Shown here: piece by piece, positions 15,214-26,654 of the stretch
Layout of the letters: each line of letters begins with the position of its first letter
Numbering within the stretch: the first letter of the stretch is position 1
Assembly (NCBI GenBank): GCA_965217625.1
Contig: OZ244557.1
Location: 806,001-870,000 of the forward strand
DNA: 64,000 bases
Reading direction: 5' to 3'
DNA from: TK10-74A sp965217625
GTDB lineage: Bacteria; Chloroflexota; Dehalococcoidia; Bin125
Program-made: the position numbers and the translations under genes
Notes under the pieces: model-generated
Told to the model about the DNA's origin: nothing
Databases searched by the model: none
Seen by the model: the letters and a program-made list of their open reading frames with translations, nothing else

Positions 15214-15261
15214 CGTCGCTCACGCCGCGCCGGCGCCGCCCCGCCGCGTTCGCGGTAGTCG

Positions 15262-15452
15262 GGGCGACCCTTGTGGTCGCCCTGCCGGGCGGAGTCCGGG
15301 CGCCCACGAGGGGCGCCCCGACGACGCCGCGCCCACGTCCCCCCTCTCCAGCGCAGAGCAATGGCGATGGAGCGAGATCCCGTAGGGGCGGTTCGCGAAC
15401 CGCCCATCCCCCTCCGGTCCCCCCTCTCCATTGCTCCGCAATGGAGAGGGGG
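15262..15452. repeat. Cluster of four REP-like hairpins
   Basis: Four strong palindromes stand in a row. 15262-15282: GGGCGACC/GGTCGCCC, loop CTTGT. 15298-15318: GGGCGCCC repeated around ACGAG. 15386-15405: a perfect 20-base palindrome containing GGTTCGCGAACC. 15420-15452: a 15-bp stem CCCCCTCTCCATTGC with loop TCC. A relic of the last unit (CCCCCTCTCCAGCG...GCAATGG) lies at about 15339-15366, and a diverged full copy at 18008-18040. This is a REP/BIME-like arrangement after the solute-binding protein gene; the last hairpin may also serve as its terminator. Confidence 0.7.
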
Positions 15453-15492
15453 TTAGGGGGTGAGGTTCCCACGCAGGGGGTGAGGTTCCCCC

Positions 15493-17808
15493 CTACACGC
15501 CGGGCTTGCCCTCGAACCACGACCGGTACAGCCGCTGGGTGGCGGCGGTGCTGCTGTTGGTCGGGCCGTAGCCCTTGAGCCAGGGACGGTGGCCGACGAC
15601 CGGCCGGCCCCAACACCAGTAGATCTGGGGATTGTGCTCTTCGAGCAGCTTGGCCTGGATCTCGTCGTAGATCGCCACACGGTTCTCGGTGCCGATGGTC
15701 GTGCGTCCCTGCTCCAGCAGCGCGTCGATCTCGGGGTCTGAGAACTCGCCCCAGTTCCGTCCGCCGTCGGTGTGGTGGGTACCGTGGAGGACGTCGGGGT
15801 CGAACGCGCCCCCGAGGCCATGGACGTGGATGGAGAAATTCCCCGACGTCCGCCTGGAGTCCTGCTCGTTGTCGGGAAACTCCTCGAGGTCGACTTCAAA
15901 GCCGATTTCGGCGAAGTTCTGCTGGATCACCTCTGCGCGGTCGGTATAGAAGGCACCGGTGCTCATCGGCGGCACGCTCTCTGGGTCGTAGCCGCTGGCG
16001 TCGAGCAGCCGCCGGCCCTCCGCCAGATCCTCCTCGCGCAGCGCGCCGGAGCGGTAGCCGGGCAACTGGCGCAGCTCGTCGACGCTCCACGCGTATACGC
16101 CGGCCGCGTGGCAGATCGGCCCGCCGATCTCCAGGAAGCCTTGGGCCACCGCGAAGAGTTGTTCCCGGTTGGTGGCGAGATGCAGGGCGCGGCGCACGCG
16201 CGGGTCGGTGTAGGGCTCGACCTGGGTGTGGAAGTACGTCGCGTTGTTCCAGGTCGCGTTGATGGGCACTTCGACCATGTTCTCCTCGCCGACTTGGGCC
16301 CGCACGGCCTCGTTCTCCGCCGGGTAGCCCAGCCACGGAGTAAAGAGAAAGTCGGACGCGCCGGCGACGTACTGCGCGGCCCGATACGCCGGGTCCCACG
16401 CATTCCAGTCCGCCCGCAGCCCATCGAAGTAGGGGAGCGGGTCGCGGAAGTAGTTGGGGTTGCGTTCGAGCTCGGTTTGGACATCGGCCTCACGGGAGAG
16501 ATGCTGCATGCCGCCGGTGCCGATGGCGGCCTCGATGTTGCTGGCGATGCCGTCGTCCCCGAAGGCCTCGACCGCGTCGCGCGAGACCATCAGCGCCTGG
16601 ATCTCGGCGACTGCGGTAAGCAGCGGCGCGAACGGCTCTTTCGCGGTGATGTGCAGGGTGAGGTCGTTGACCGCCTCGAACTGGTCGACGGTGGTGTAGC
16701 GGTCTCTCCAGATGAACTCGGGGTGGTCCTGACCGAAGCGTTCAAGTCCGAAGACGGCATCTTCGGCGACGAACTGGCGGCCGTTCAGCGGCGCCTTGTC
16801 CTGCCAGTGCACGTTCGGCTTGATGGCGTAGATGAAGTTGAGGTCATCGACGACCTCGGGCAGCTCCGCCATCGCCGAGGTGAGCACACCGCCGTTATCG
16901 AGGTAGTTGATGTGGTCGTAGATCGGCAACACGATGCTATCGGTGCCGCCGTGGTTCGCGATGGCCGGGTCGAGGATGCCTCCATCAGGCGCGAGGAAGG
17001 CGATGACGCCTCCATGCTGCGGCCCGGTGGCCGGGGCCTCGTCCTCCGCCGCCGCCATGGCGGCGCTTTCGGCGGCCTCCTGGGCCGCGTCGGCGGCCTC
17101 TTGGGCGGCGGCGACGGCCGCGGCGGCCGTCTCGGCGGCGGCCTCGGCGGTCTCCTGGGCGGTGGCGGCGGCCTGCCCGGCGGCGGCGGACGCCTCGCCG
17201 GCGGCGGCCGCGGCGGCGGCCGCGGCTTCGGCGGCCTCGTCGATGGCGGCCTGGGCGGCCTCGGCGGTGGCCGTGCCGGCCTCGACCGCGGCGGCTGCGT
17301 CACGGGCGGCCTGGGCGGCCGCCTCGGCGGCCTGCGCGGCGGCGTCCGCGACGGCCGCGGCTGCGGCGTCACCGGCCGCGGATGCGGCGTCGGCGGCCTG
17401 GGCGGCAGCCGCAGCCGCGGCTTCCGCGGCGGCGGCCGCGTTGGCGGCATCCTCCGACTCGGCCGCCTCGGCGGCCAGGGCGGCGGCCGCATCGGCCGCG
17501 TCGGCGGCCTGGGAGGCGGCGGCGGAGGCCTCGGACGCGGCGGCAGCCGCCTCGGCGGCGGCGTCGGCGGCGGCCTCGGTCTCGGCGGCGCGCGCCTCGC
17601 CGGCGGCGATGGCCGCGGCGGCGGCCTCTTCCGCAGCCGCGGCGGCCCGTTCGGCCGCCACGGCCCCGGCGTCGGGCTCGTCGTCGTCGCCGCAGCCGAC
17701 GAGCGCGAGCCCGGCCGCTCCAACCCCAGCCTTCGCGCTGGCTCCCAACATGGTGCGACGCGAGATCTTTCGCTGTCGCAGGGCGGTCCAATGGTTCAGG
17801 CGGCTCAT
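15493..17808 (-). CDS. Family 5 ABC solute-binding lipoprotein with long Ala-rich stalk
   Basis: Extracytoplasmic peptide/nickel-type binding protein (SBP_bac_5), 771 residues against the usual 520-600. ATG at 17808 gives a Tat lipoprotein signal: KISRRTMLGASAKAG followed by the lipobox LVGC with Cys39. Residues of about 47-256 form a low-complexity stretch of Ala with regular Glu/Asp/Gln (AAEAAA patterns), predicted as a long helix, before the binding domain begins at GGVIAFLAPDGGILDPA. The domain has the usual core (PEVVDDLNFIYAIKPNVHW, ATNREQL). AAAGGA lies before the start. No ABC permease or ATPase gene adjoins. The start further upstream (17919) would precede the Tat signal by 37 codons and is less likely. 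Confidence 0.85.
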   Translation of the reverse strand: MSRLNHWTALRQRKISRRTMLGASAKAGVGAAGLALVGCGDDDEPDAGAVAAERAAAAAEEAAAAAIAAGEARAAETEAAADAAAEAAAAASEASAAASQAADAADAAAALAAEAAESEDAANAAAAAEAAAAAAAQAADAASAAGDAAAAAVADAAAQAAEAAAQAARDAAAAVEAGTATAEAAQAAIDEAAEAAAAAAAAAGEASAAAGQAAATAQETAEAAAETAAAAVAAAQEAADAAQEAAESAAMAAAEDEAPATGPQHGGVIAFLAPDGGILDPAIANHGGTDSIVLPIYDHINYLDNGGVLTSAMAELPEVVDDLNFIYAIKPNVHWQDKAPLNGRQFVAEDAVFGLERFGQDHPEFIWRDRYTTVDQFEAVNDLTLHITAKEPFAPLLTAVAEIQALMVSRDAVEAFGDDGIASNIEAAIGTGGMQHLSREADVQTELERNPNYFRDPLPYFDGLRADWNAWDPAYRAAQYVAGASDFLFTPWLGYPAENEAVRAQVGEENMVEVPINATWNNATYFHTQVEPYTDPRVRRALHLATNREQLFAVAQGFLEIGGPICHAAGVYAWSVDELRQLPGYRSGALREEDLAEGRRLLDASGYDPESVPPMSTGAFYTDRAEVIQQNFAEIGFEVDLEEFPDNEQDSRRTSGNFSIHVHGLGGAFDPDVLHGTHHTDGGRNWGEFSDPEIDALLEQGRTTIGTENRVAIYDEIQAKLLEEHNPQIYWCWGRPVVGHRPWLKGYGPTNSSTAATQRLYRSWFEGKPGV

Positions 17809-17887
17809 CGCAAAGTCCTTTCCGGTACCCGGCTGTCCCTTTGTGGGACCGCTCGGTGCCTGAGCCCACTTAGTCTGACACGTTCCG

Positions 17888-17919
17888 ATATGACCCCCCC
17901 CCCCTCCCGTTATGTCCAA
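17888..17919 (-). promoter_or_regulatory. Candidate promoter with an 11-G spacer tract
   Basis: On the minus strand TTGGAC (17914-17919) and TCATAT (17888-17893) flank a 20-base spacer of which 11 bases are an uninterrupted G run. It lies 80 bases upstream of the solute-binding lipoprotein start. A 20-base spacer is too long for strong activity; loss of two or three G would bring it to 17-18, which is how slippage-controlled promoters work. Assignment of the boxes is by eye. Confidence 0.35.
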
Positions 17920-18007
17920 CGTGTTAATTAAGGTAACCTGCGTGTAAAATTTTCGCTCGTTGACGGGGTTTTCGTCCGTTTAGGGCGGTGGGAACCGCAC
18001 CCCCGAA

Positions 18008-18040
18008 CCCCCTCTCCATTGCCGAGCAATGGCGCGGGGG
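18008..18040. repeat. REP-like hairpin, diverged copy
   Basis: CCCCCTCTCCATTGC-CGA-GCAATGGCGCGGGGG: the same left arm as the element at 15420-15452, with changes in the right arm that leave it an imperfect stem. The two copies flank the solute-binding lipoprotein gene. Confidence 0.65.
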
Positions 18041-18160
18041 GATCGGAGGCGGAGGGCGCGATTGGCTGGGGGGTGGGATGATGGCCGGGCGAAGACCGCG
18101 ATGGCGAGGTGAAGGATGCCGAAGGTTCGTGAGGCAGGCGGGCCTGAGGAGGGAAGACCG

Positions 18161-18505
18161 ATGAAGCTGACCTACGCCGTCGTCATCGAGCAGACCCCCA
18201 ACAACTACTGCGCCTACGTGCCGGACGTGCCGGGCTGCGTGGGCGCCGCCGACACGCCGGAAGAGATGCAGGCGATGATCCGGGAGGCGCTCACCTTCCA
18301 TATCGAGGATCTGCTGGAGCAGGGCGAACCCCTCCCCGAGCCAAAGATGTCCATCGAGGAGGCCATCGCCTGCCACAACGAGCCCATCCCCGCGGATGTC
18401 CTCCAGTCATACGCCGAGTACGGCGAGGACACTCCCACGCTGTCGACGCGGTTCGAGTTCGTGGAGGTGGAGGTTCCGGCCCCGCAGGCGGCGCGGGCGA
18501 GCTGA
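18161..18505 (+). CDS. HicB-family protein without a HicA partner
   Basis: A 114-residue protein starting MKLTYAVVIEQTPNNYCAYVPDVPGC, the HicB/partial RNase-H-like fold with the conserved YVPDVPGCVGAADTPEE and a following helix (MQAMIREALTFHIEDL). HicB antitoxins normally neutralise the HicA mRNA interferase and carry a C-terminal DNA-binding domain. Here the C-terminus is short and acidic, with no clear ribbon-helix-helix, and no hicA frame lies on either side. It is therefore an orphan, of the kind found as isolated genes in many genomes. GAGGAGGGA precedes ATG; a start 15 codons upstream is possible but unneeded. Confidence 0.75.
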   Translation: MKLTYAVVIEQTPNNYCAYVPDVPGCVGAADTPEEMQAMIREALTFHIEDLLEQGEPLPEPKMSIEEAIACHNEPIPADVLQSYAEYGEDTPTLSTRFEFVEVEVPAPQAARAS

Positions 18506-18574
18506 AGCCCACGGGTCGATTCGGCCCCGGAGGTCAGGCGCGGCGGGGTCGGGGCGCGGCCCCCAGATCGACGC

Positions 18575-20659
<2,085 letters not shown>

Positions 20660-20752
20660 GGGGCCTCCATAGGGGCAGGGATGGGGGCCGCGGGGCGCTG
20701 CCCGGATTGCGTCGCGCGACGGGCCGCAATGTATCGCGCGGGGATCAGCCGA

Positions 20753-21469
20753 TCAACCGCGCGGCGACAGTGGAGGAGACGGCCCGCCGGGCGGTCCGGC
20801 GCCTGCCGAGAGACGGTCCTGCAGCGCCTGGATGCGGATCTCGAGTTCTTGTTGCACGGCGACGAGCGTGAGGTCGCCGCGGGTACGCTCGGTGACGCCG
20901 CGGACCATGTCGGTGTTGCGGCGCAGCCCGCGGGTGATGGCGTCCGGGTAGTCGAACGTGACGAGCAGCCCGTAGATCTCGTCCATTGCGCGCAGCAGCG
21001 ACTCGGCCCGGTCGCGCTCGCCGTGGCGCAGCGAGTCGAGCGCGAAGCGGCGCAACTCGCCCACGGTCTCCGCCAGCCCGTTGAGGTAGGCAGGGTACTC
21101 GACGCCGAGATCCTCGGGCGTGGGCAGGGGCCGTCCGGCGATCACGGCCAGGGTCAGCGAGGCCTCGGCCAGCTCCTTGAGGGCGTCGTGAAGGAAGCCG
21201 GCGTGGTAGATCTCGCCGTGCTCCGCCAGGGCCGCCTGAGCGCGACGCGCGTCCGCCCGCGCCTGGGCCAGCAGCGCGCCGGCGGCGTCGAACTCGCGCC
21301 GATGCACGGCGCGGATGCAGCCGGCGCTGTGCTGGATGATCCGGCGGGTGGCGGCGAGCGCCTCCTCGCGGGCGGCGTGACGGGCGTCGAAGCTGGCCCG
21401 AATCCGCGCGAGGATGTCCTCCAGCGGGGGCCCGATGCCCGCCCCATCGCGCTCCGGGGGCGAGGGCAC
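20753..21469 (-). CDS. Translin-family protein
   Basis: A 238-residue helical protein with the translin pattern: an N-terminal helix with RHAAREEALAATRRIIQHSAGCIRAVHRREFDAA, a central EYPAYLNGLAETVGELRRFALDSLRHGE segment, and the C-terminal RNTDMVRGVTERTRGDLTLVAVQQELEIRIQ. Eukaryotic translin and TRAX bind and cut RNA as an octamer; archaeal and Chloroflexota members are known but little studied. The start is GTG at 21469, sharing one base with the fmdB stop (TAGTG), so translation is coupled. Whether it keeps the TRAX acidic nuclease residues is uncertain. The last 20 residues are Pro/Gly-rich. Confidence 0.75.
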   Translation of the reverse strand: MPSPPERDGAGIGPPLEDILARIRASFDARHAAREEALAATRRIIQHSAGCIRAVHRREFDAAGALLAQARADARRAQAALAEHGEIYHAGFLHDALKELAEASLTLAVIAGRPLPTPEDLGVEYPAYLNGLAETVGELRRFALDSLRHGERDRAESLLRAMDEIYGLLVTFDYPDAITRGLRRNTDMVRGVTERTRGDLTLVAVQQELEIRIQALQDRLSAGAGPPGGPSPPLSPRG

Positions 21470-21813
21470 TAAAGGTCCTTGACCGGGTCGGGCAACTCGC
21501 CCGCGCGGGCGGCATCGATCATCTGCTTGGCCTCCGCGGGCATCTCGACGCCCAGCTCATCAAAGCGCTTCTCCGCCCAGCGACCGATCTGCCGCGGGTC
21601 TTTGTACGCGTCTGGGCCGGCGCCGGGGTCGGGCGCTCCGTATTGCTCCATCACCTGCGCCTCGGTCTTGGGCGTCGCGAAGCGCGAGAGGGCGCGCGCG
21701 GTGCGACCGCTGCCGCAGTGCTCGCAGTCGGGCCGCCGGGCGTTCTGCAACGACCGGTGAAAGGCCTCGGTGCGCTTGCCGCAGGCGGCGCAGTGGTACT
21801 CGTAGATCGGCAC
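21469..21813 (-). CDS. FmdB-family zinc-ribbon protein
   Basis: A 114-residue protein opening VPIYEYHCAACGKRTEAF followed by CEHCGSG, the CxxC...CxxC ribbon of the FmdB/CxxC_CxxC_SSSS family. GTG at 21813 is chosen because PIYEYxC is the universal start of the family and GGGAG lies seven bases upstream. Downstream of the ribbon is a helical region with KDPRQIGRWAEKRFDELGVEMPAEAKQMI, unlike the short Ser/Gly tails of many members. The stop overlaps the translin start by one base. The role is unknown; proposed as regulatory. Confidence 0.85.
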   Translation of the reverse strand: MPIYEYHCAACGKRTEAFHRSLQNARRPDCEHCGSGRTARALSRFATPKTEAQVMEQYGAPDPGAGPDAYKDPRQIGRWAEKRFDELGVEMPAEAKQMIDAARAGELPDPVKDL

Positions 21814-21881
21814 GGCACGCTCCCTGGGGCGGGATCGTAGCACCGTCGCCCTGGGCAGGGGCGTGGGGGTCGCGCTCGCCG

Positions 21882-21946
21882 CGCCGTCAGCAGTCGCCGT
21901 CAGCAGTCGCCCTCAGCAGTCGCCCTCAACAGTCGCCCTCAACAAT
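21882..21946. repeat. Five 13-base tandem repeats
   Basis: Five head-to-tail units of CGCCgTCAgCAGT: the first two are identical and the later ones drift (CGCCCTCAGCAGT, CGCCCTCAACAGT, CGCCCTCAACAAT). The last unit runs into the end of yraN and supplies its final codons and stop. It lies in the yraN-fmdB gap. Confidence 0.85.
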
Positions 21947-22322
21947 CAACAGCGTTGCGCACATGCCGCGCGACGCTGAGCCGGCCACCCCGGGCGGGCG
22001 CGACGGCGATCACATCGATGCGGGCGTCGGGATCGTCGCCGCCGTCCTCGGCGAGGTCGGCGAGGTACGCCGCCGCGCCCAGACGCAAGCGCTCCTGCTT
22101 GGCCGGATCGACCGACTCCAACGCGGCCAGCGCCCCGCCGGGCCCGCGCCGGGTGCGCACCTCGACGAAGACGACCACGCCGCCGGGGTCGCGCGCGACG
22201 ATGTCGATCTCGCCGCCCTCGCTGCGGCGGTTGCGATCGAGCAGCGTGTAGCCGGCGCGGGTCAAGTACTTCGCCGCAACCTCCTCCCCGGCCTGGCCGA
22301 GCTGCCGCCGGTGGTCGGTCAT
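21939..22322 (-). CDS. yraN: YraN/UPF0102 family putative nuclease
   Basis: A 127-residue protein with the UPF0102 core: LGQAGEEVAAKYLTRAGYTLLDRNRR, then GGEIDIVARDPGGVVVFVEVRTRR, which is the D-x(n)-E-V-K/R arrangement of PD-(D/E)XK nucleases (here ExR instead of ExK), and ARIDVIAVAP. It follows rnhB on the same strand with an 84-base gap, the usual rnhB-yraN order. The cellular role of the family is not established. The last codons derive from a tandem repeat. Confidence 0.9.
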   Translation of the reverse strand: MTDHRRQLGQAGEEVAAKYLTRAGYTLLDRNRRSEGGEIDIVARDPGGVVVFVEVRTRRGPGGALAALESVDPAKQERLRLGAAAYLADLAEDGGDDPDARIDVIAVAPARGGRLSVARHVRNAVDC

Positions 22323-22406
22323 CGCTTGGCCGCTCGGGTGCGGGGCCGGGGCATCATCGGCGGTGTCAACGGCGACCTCAACTGCAACATTGGCGGCGTG
22401 CGGATT

Positions 22407-23183
22407 TCAGAAGCCGAGCGGCCGCGGCGCCGGTCGCAGCACCGCGCGGTCGCTGGCGCGGACCGGCGTAAAGCTGTAGCGATGCTCCGCGCAGGGACCG
22501 TGGCGGCGCAGGGCGTCGAGATGCGCGGGCGTCGCGTAGCCCTTGTTGGCGGCGAAGCCGTAGCCCGGATAGGCGGCGGCGCGGGTCTCCATCCACGCAT
22601 CCCGCGCGACCTTCGCCACCACCGAAGCGGCGGCGATGCTGGTAGAGGACGCATCACCCCCAATGATCGTCTCGAACGCGCAATCGAAGTGGTGCGCGTC
22701 GCGGCCGTCGACCAGGACGTAGCTGACGGGCGCGCCGACCCGCTCGGCGAGGTCGCTCAGGGCGCGGCGCATCGCCAGTCGGGTCGCCTGCAGGATGCCC
22801 ACGCTGTCGATCTCCTGGACGGCGGCCCAACCCACGCCCCAGCCCGGCACGACGTCCTTGATGGCGGCGGCGAGTTCGCGCCGGGCGCGCGCCGAGAGCT
22901 GCTTGCTGTCGCGGACCCGGCCCAGCCAGCCCGGCCGCGACCGTGGGTCGAGGCAGACGGCGCCGGCGACGACGGGCCCGGCGAGCGGCCCGCGACCGAC
23001 CTCGTCCACCCCGGCGACGACTCCGTACCCGGACGCCCAGAGCTGGAGTTCCCGGCGCCGGGTCGGACGCTGGGCGCCGCGTCGCCGGGGGGCGGCACTC
23101 ACCCGGGGTGGAGTGATCCGCCCGGGAGGCTGCCCGGGAGCAGGGTTGGGCGGCAGCGGTGGTTGGAAGGAGGAGGTCAGCAT
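22407..23183 (-). CDS. rnhB: Ribonuclease HII
   Basis: Cuts RNA in RNA-DNA hybrids and at single ribonucleotides. The catalytic acidic set is visible: GVDEVGRGPLAGPVVAGAV (Asp-Glu), RDSKQLSARARREL, YVLVDGRDAHHF (third Asp) and the Ser/Ala-rich STSIAAASVVAKVARDAWM (fourth). The C-terminus GYGFAANKGYATPAHLDALRRHGPCAEHR is typical. From ATG at 23183 it is 258 residues, with an N-terminal Pro/Arg-rich extension of about 48 before the domain; an internal GTG would give a shorter form. Confidence 0.95.
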   Translation of the reverse strand: MLTSSFQPPLPPNPAPGQPPGRITPPRVSAAPRRRGAQRPTRRRELQLWASGYGVVAGVDEVGRGPLAGPVVAGAVCLDPRSRPGWLGRVRDSKQLSARARRELAAAIKDVVPGWGVGWAAVQEIDSVGILQATRLAMRRALSDLAERVGAPVSYVLVDGRDAHHFDCAFETIIGGDASSTSIAAASVVAKVARDAWMETRAAAYPGYGFAANKGYATPAHLDALRRHGPCAEHRYSFTPVRASDRAVLRPAPRPLGF

Positions 23184-23336
23184 GGGGTTGCTCGGCAGCC
23201 CAGGGGAATTGCGCCCGCAGGTGAGCGGATCGTAGGCGCGGGCGGCGGCGGGGAGAAGGGGCGGGCTGCGTCCACCCATCCGCGACGACGAGGCGGGCGG
23301 CCATCGCCCCGCGATGACCGGGAATTGCGAACGTTA

Positions 23337-23354
23337 CCGGCGAAACGTCGCCGG
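23337..23354. promoter_or_regulatory. Hairpin upstream of ftsH
   Basis: A perfect 7-bp stem CCGGCGA/TCGCCGG with loop AACG, about 92 bases before the ftsH start. A TATATT hexamer (about 23387-23392) between it and the gene is a candidate -10 box. The hairpin could be an operator; no regulator is assigned. Confidence 0.35.
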
Positions 23355-23445
23355 CCGACAGGGGCGGGCTCGGAGGCGTCCCCTGCTATATTGCCCGTGG
23401 ACCCGGTACCGCTAAGGGGCGGCGCGGGTCTGGCAGGAGGTCGCC

Positions 23446-25446
<2,001 letters not shown>

Positions 25447-25566
25447 CCCCCGCGTCACGGCGCCGGGCGGAGACTTGGGACGATTGGGGGCCCGGCGGCG
25501 CGGTCACTTGCCCCCCCATCGGGGGGCTCGTAGGCTGTTCGGGTACCCCTTCAACAGATGAGGTTC

Positions 25567-26373
25567 ATGAAGACGATGTACGCCGTCATCCGCACCGGCG
25601 GGAAGCAATATCGCGTGGAGGCGGGCCAGCAGCTCCGGGTGGAGAAGCTGTCCGGCGCCGCCGGCGACCGCGTGGAGTTCCCCGAGGTCCTGATGATCGG
25701 CGGCGACGGCGATGTCGCGGTCGGTACGCCGACCGTCGAACACGCGAAGGTCGTTGGCGAGATCGTGGAGCAGGGCCGCGGCCGCAAGATCACGGTCTTC
25801 AAGTACAAGAGCAAGACGCGCTATCGCCGGCTGCGCGGGCACCGGCAGCAGCAGACGTTGCTGGCGATCACCGAGATCCAATCTCCCGACGGACGGTCGG
25901 CCTCCTACGAGTTGCGCCGGCCGGGGGCGCTGATGGAGGAGTTGGACGACGCGCCGACGGACCTGCGGGAGGACGACCCGGAGGAGAGCGGCGTGGAGGC
26001 GACGCCCGTCGCCGAGGAGCCGGCAGCCCCGGACGTCGTCGAGTCGGAGAGCGCCGAGGCTGCGCCGTCGGACGAGGCTGCGCCGTCGGCGGAGGCCGCA
26101 GCAGTCGAAGAGGCCGCGGAGGTGGCGCCGGAGCCCGAGCCCACCGACGACGCGCCGGAGGCGGTCGCCAAGCCCGCGACCCGGGCCCGCAAGACCGCCG
26201 CCAAGAAGACCGCCGCCAAGAAGACCGCCGCCAAGAAGACCGCCGCCAAGAAGACCACCGCCAAGAAGACCACCGCTAAGAAGACCGCCGCCAAGAAGAC
26301 CGCCGCCAAGAAGACCGCCGCCAAGAAGACCACCGCTAAGAAGGCCGCCGCCAAGAAGGCTGAGGAAGAGTAA
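25567..26373 (+). CDS. rplU: Ribosomal protein bL21 with long acidic and histone-H1-like tail
   Basis: Large-subunit protein. The first 105 or so residues are a complete bL21 (MYAVIRTGGKQYRVE, KVVGEIVEQGRGRKITVFKYKSKTRYRRLRGHRQ). The gene then continues for about 165 residues: an acidic Ala/Glu/Pro stretch (about 130-208), then eleven KT(A/T)AK pentapeptide repeats and a KAEEE end. Such AK-rich repeats resemble histone H1 and mycobacterial HupB tails. Of three clustered ATGs (25558, 25567, 25576), 25567 fits the GAGG upstream best. Its stop overlaps rpmA as TAATG. First gene of rplU-rpmA-rpmE. Confidence 0.9.
   Translation: MKTMYAVIRTGGKQYRVEAGQQLRVEKLSGAAGDRVEFPEVLMIGGDGDVAVGTPTVEHAKVVGEIVEQGRGRKITVFKYKSKTRYRRLRGHRQQQTLLAITEIQSPDGRSASYELRRPGALMEELDDAPTDLREDDPEESGVEATPVAEEPAAPDVVESESAEAAPSDEAAPSAEAAAVEEAAEVAPEPEPTDDAPEAVAKPATRARKTAAKKTAAKKTAAKKTAAKKTTAKKTTAKKTAAKKTAAKKTAAKKTTAKKAAAKKAEEE
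26191..26355 (+). repeat. Eleven 15-base repeats encoding KTAAK in rplU
   Basis: Eleven consecutive copies of AAGACCGCCGCCAAG, some with ACC or GCT changes at the third and fourth codons and the last with GCC at the second. The near identity at DNA level indicates recent expansion and suggests the number varies between strains. Confidence 0.95.
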
Positions 26374-26654
26374 TGGCGCACAAGAAGGGGGTCGGGTCGT
26401 CCCGCAACGGCCGCGACAGCAATGCCAAGCGCCTGGGCGTCAAACTGTACGACGGCCAACTCGTGCGCACGGGCGGGATCATCGTGCGGCAGCGGGGGAC
26501 GCGGATTCACGCCGGCAGCAACGTGGGCGTGGGTCGCGACCACACGCTGTTCGCGCTGGCGGATGGCAAGATCAAGTTCGCCCCCTTCGCCAAGGGACGC
26601 CGCAAGCAGGTGAGCGTCCAGCCGATGGCGGTGGGGGTGCGAGAACTCTCATGA
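26373..26654 (+). CDS. rpmA: Ribosomal protein bL27
   Basis: A 93-residue large-subunit protein reaching the peptidyl-transferase centre. It starts MAHKKGVGSSRNGRDSNAKRLGVK, with no cleavable N-terminal extension of the Firmicutes type, and continues with GGIIVRQRGTRIHAGSNVGVGRDHTLFAL. It shares one base with the rplU stop and four bases (ATGA) with rpmE. Confidence 0.98.
   Translation: MAHKKGVGSSRNGRDSNAKRLGVKLYDGQLVRTGGIIVRQRGTRIHAGSNVGVGRDHTLFALADGKIKFAPFAKGRRKQVSVQPMAVGVRELS

Larger units (their letters stand above)
17809..18160. other. 352-base divergent interval with G-tract promoter and REP copy
   Basis: Between the divergent solute-binding protein and HicB genes. It holds a C11 run (17894-17904), an AT-rich stretch (TTAATTAAGG near 17924) unusual for this genome, a TTGACG hexamer on the plus strand near 17960, and a REP-like hairpin (18008-18040). 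No gene is seen, and no hicA toxin frame precedes hicB. Confidence 0.6.

Noticed and set aside
15262..15452. Insertion sequence or transposon end
   Set aside because: There is no transposase frame and no target duplication; the palindromes are of REP type.
15772..17931. Long frames in several registers over the Ala-rich stalk
   Set aside because: The GCC/GGC repeats of the stalk codons are open in nearly every frame, giving poly-Gly, poly-Pro or poly-Arg products. Only the frame with the Tat/lipobox signal and the binding domain is coherent.
26191..26355. CRISPR-like array
   Set aside because: The 15-base units are contiguous, lack spacers and lie in frame within rplU.
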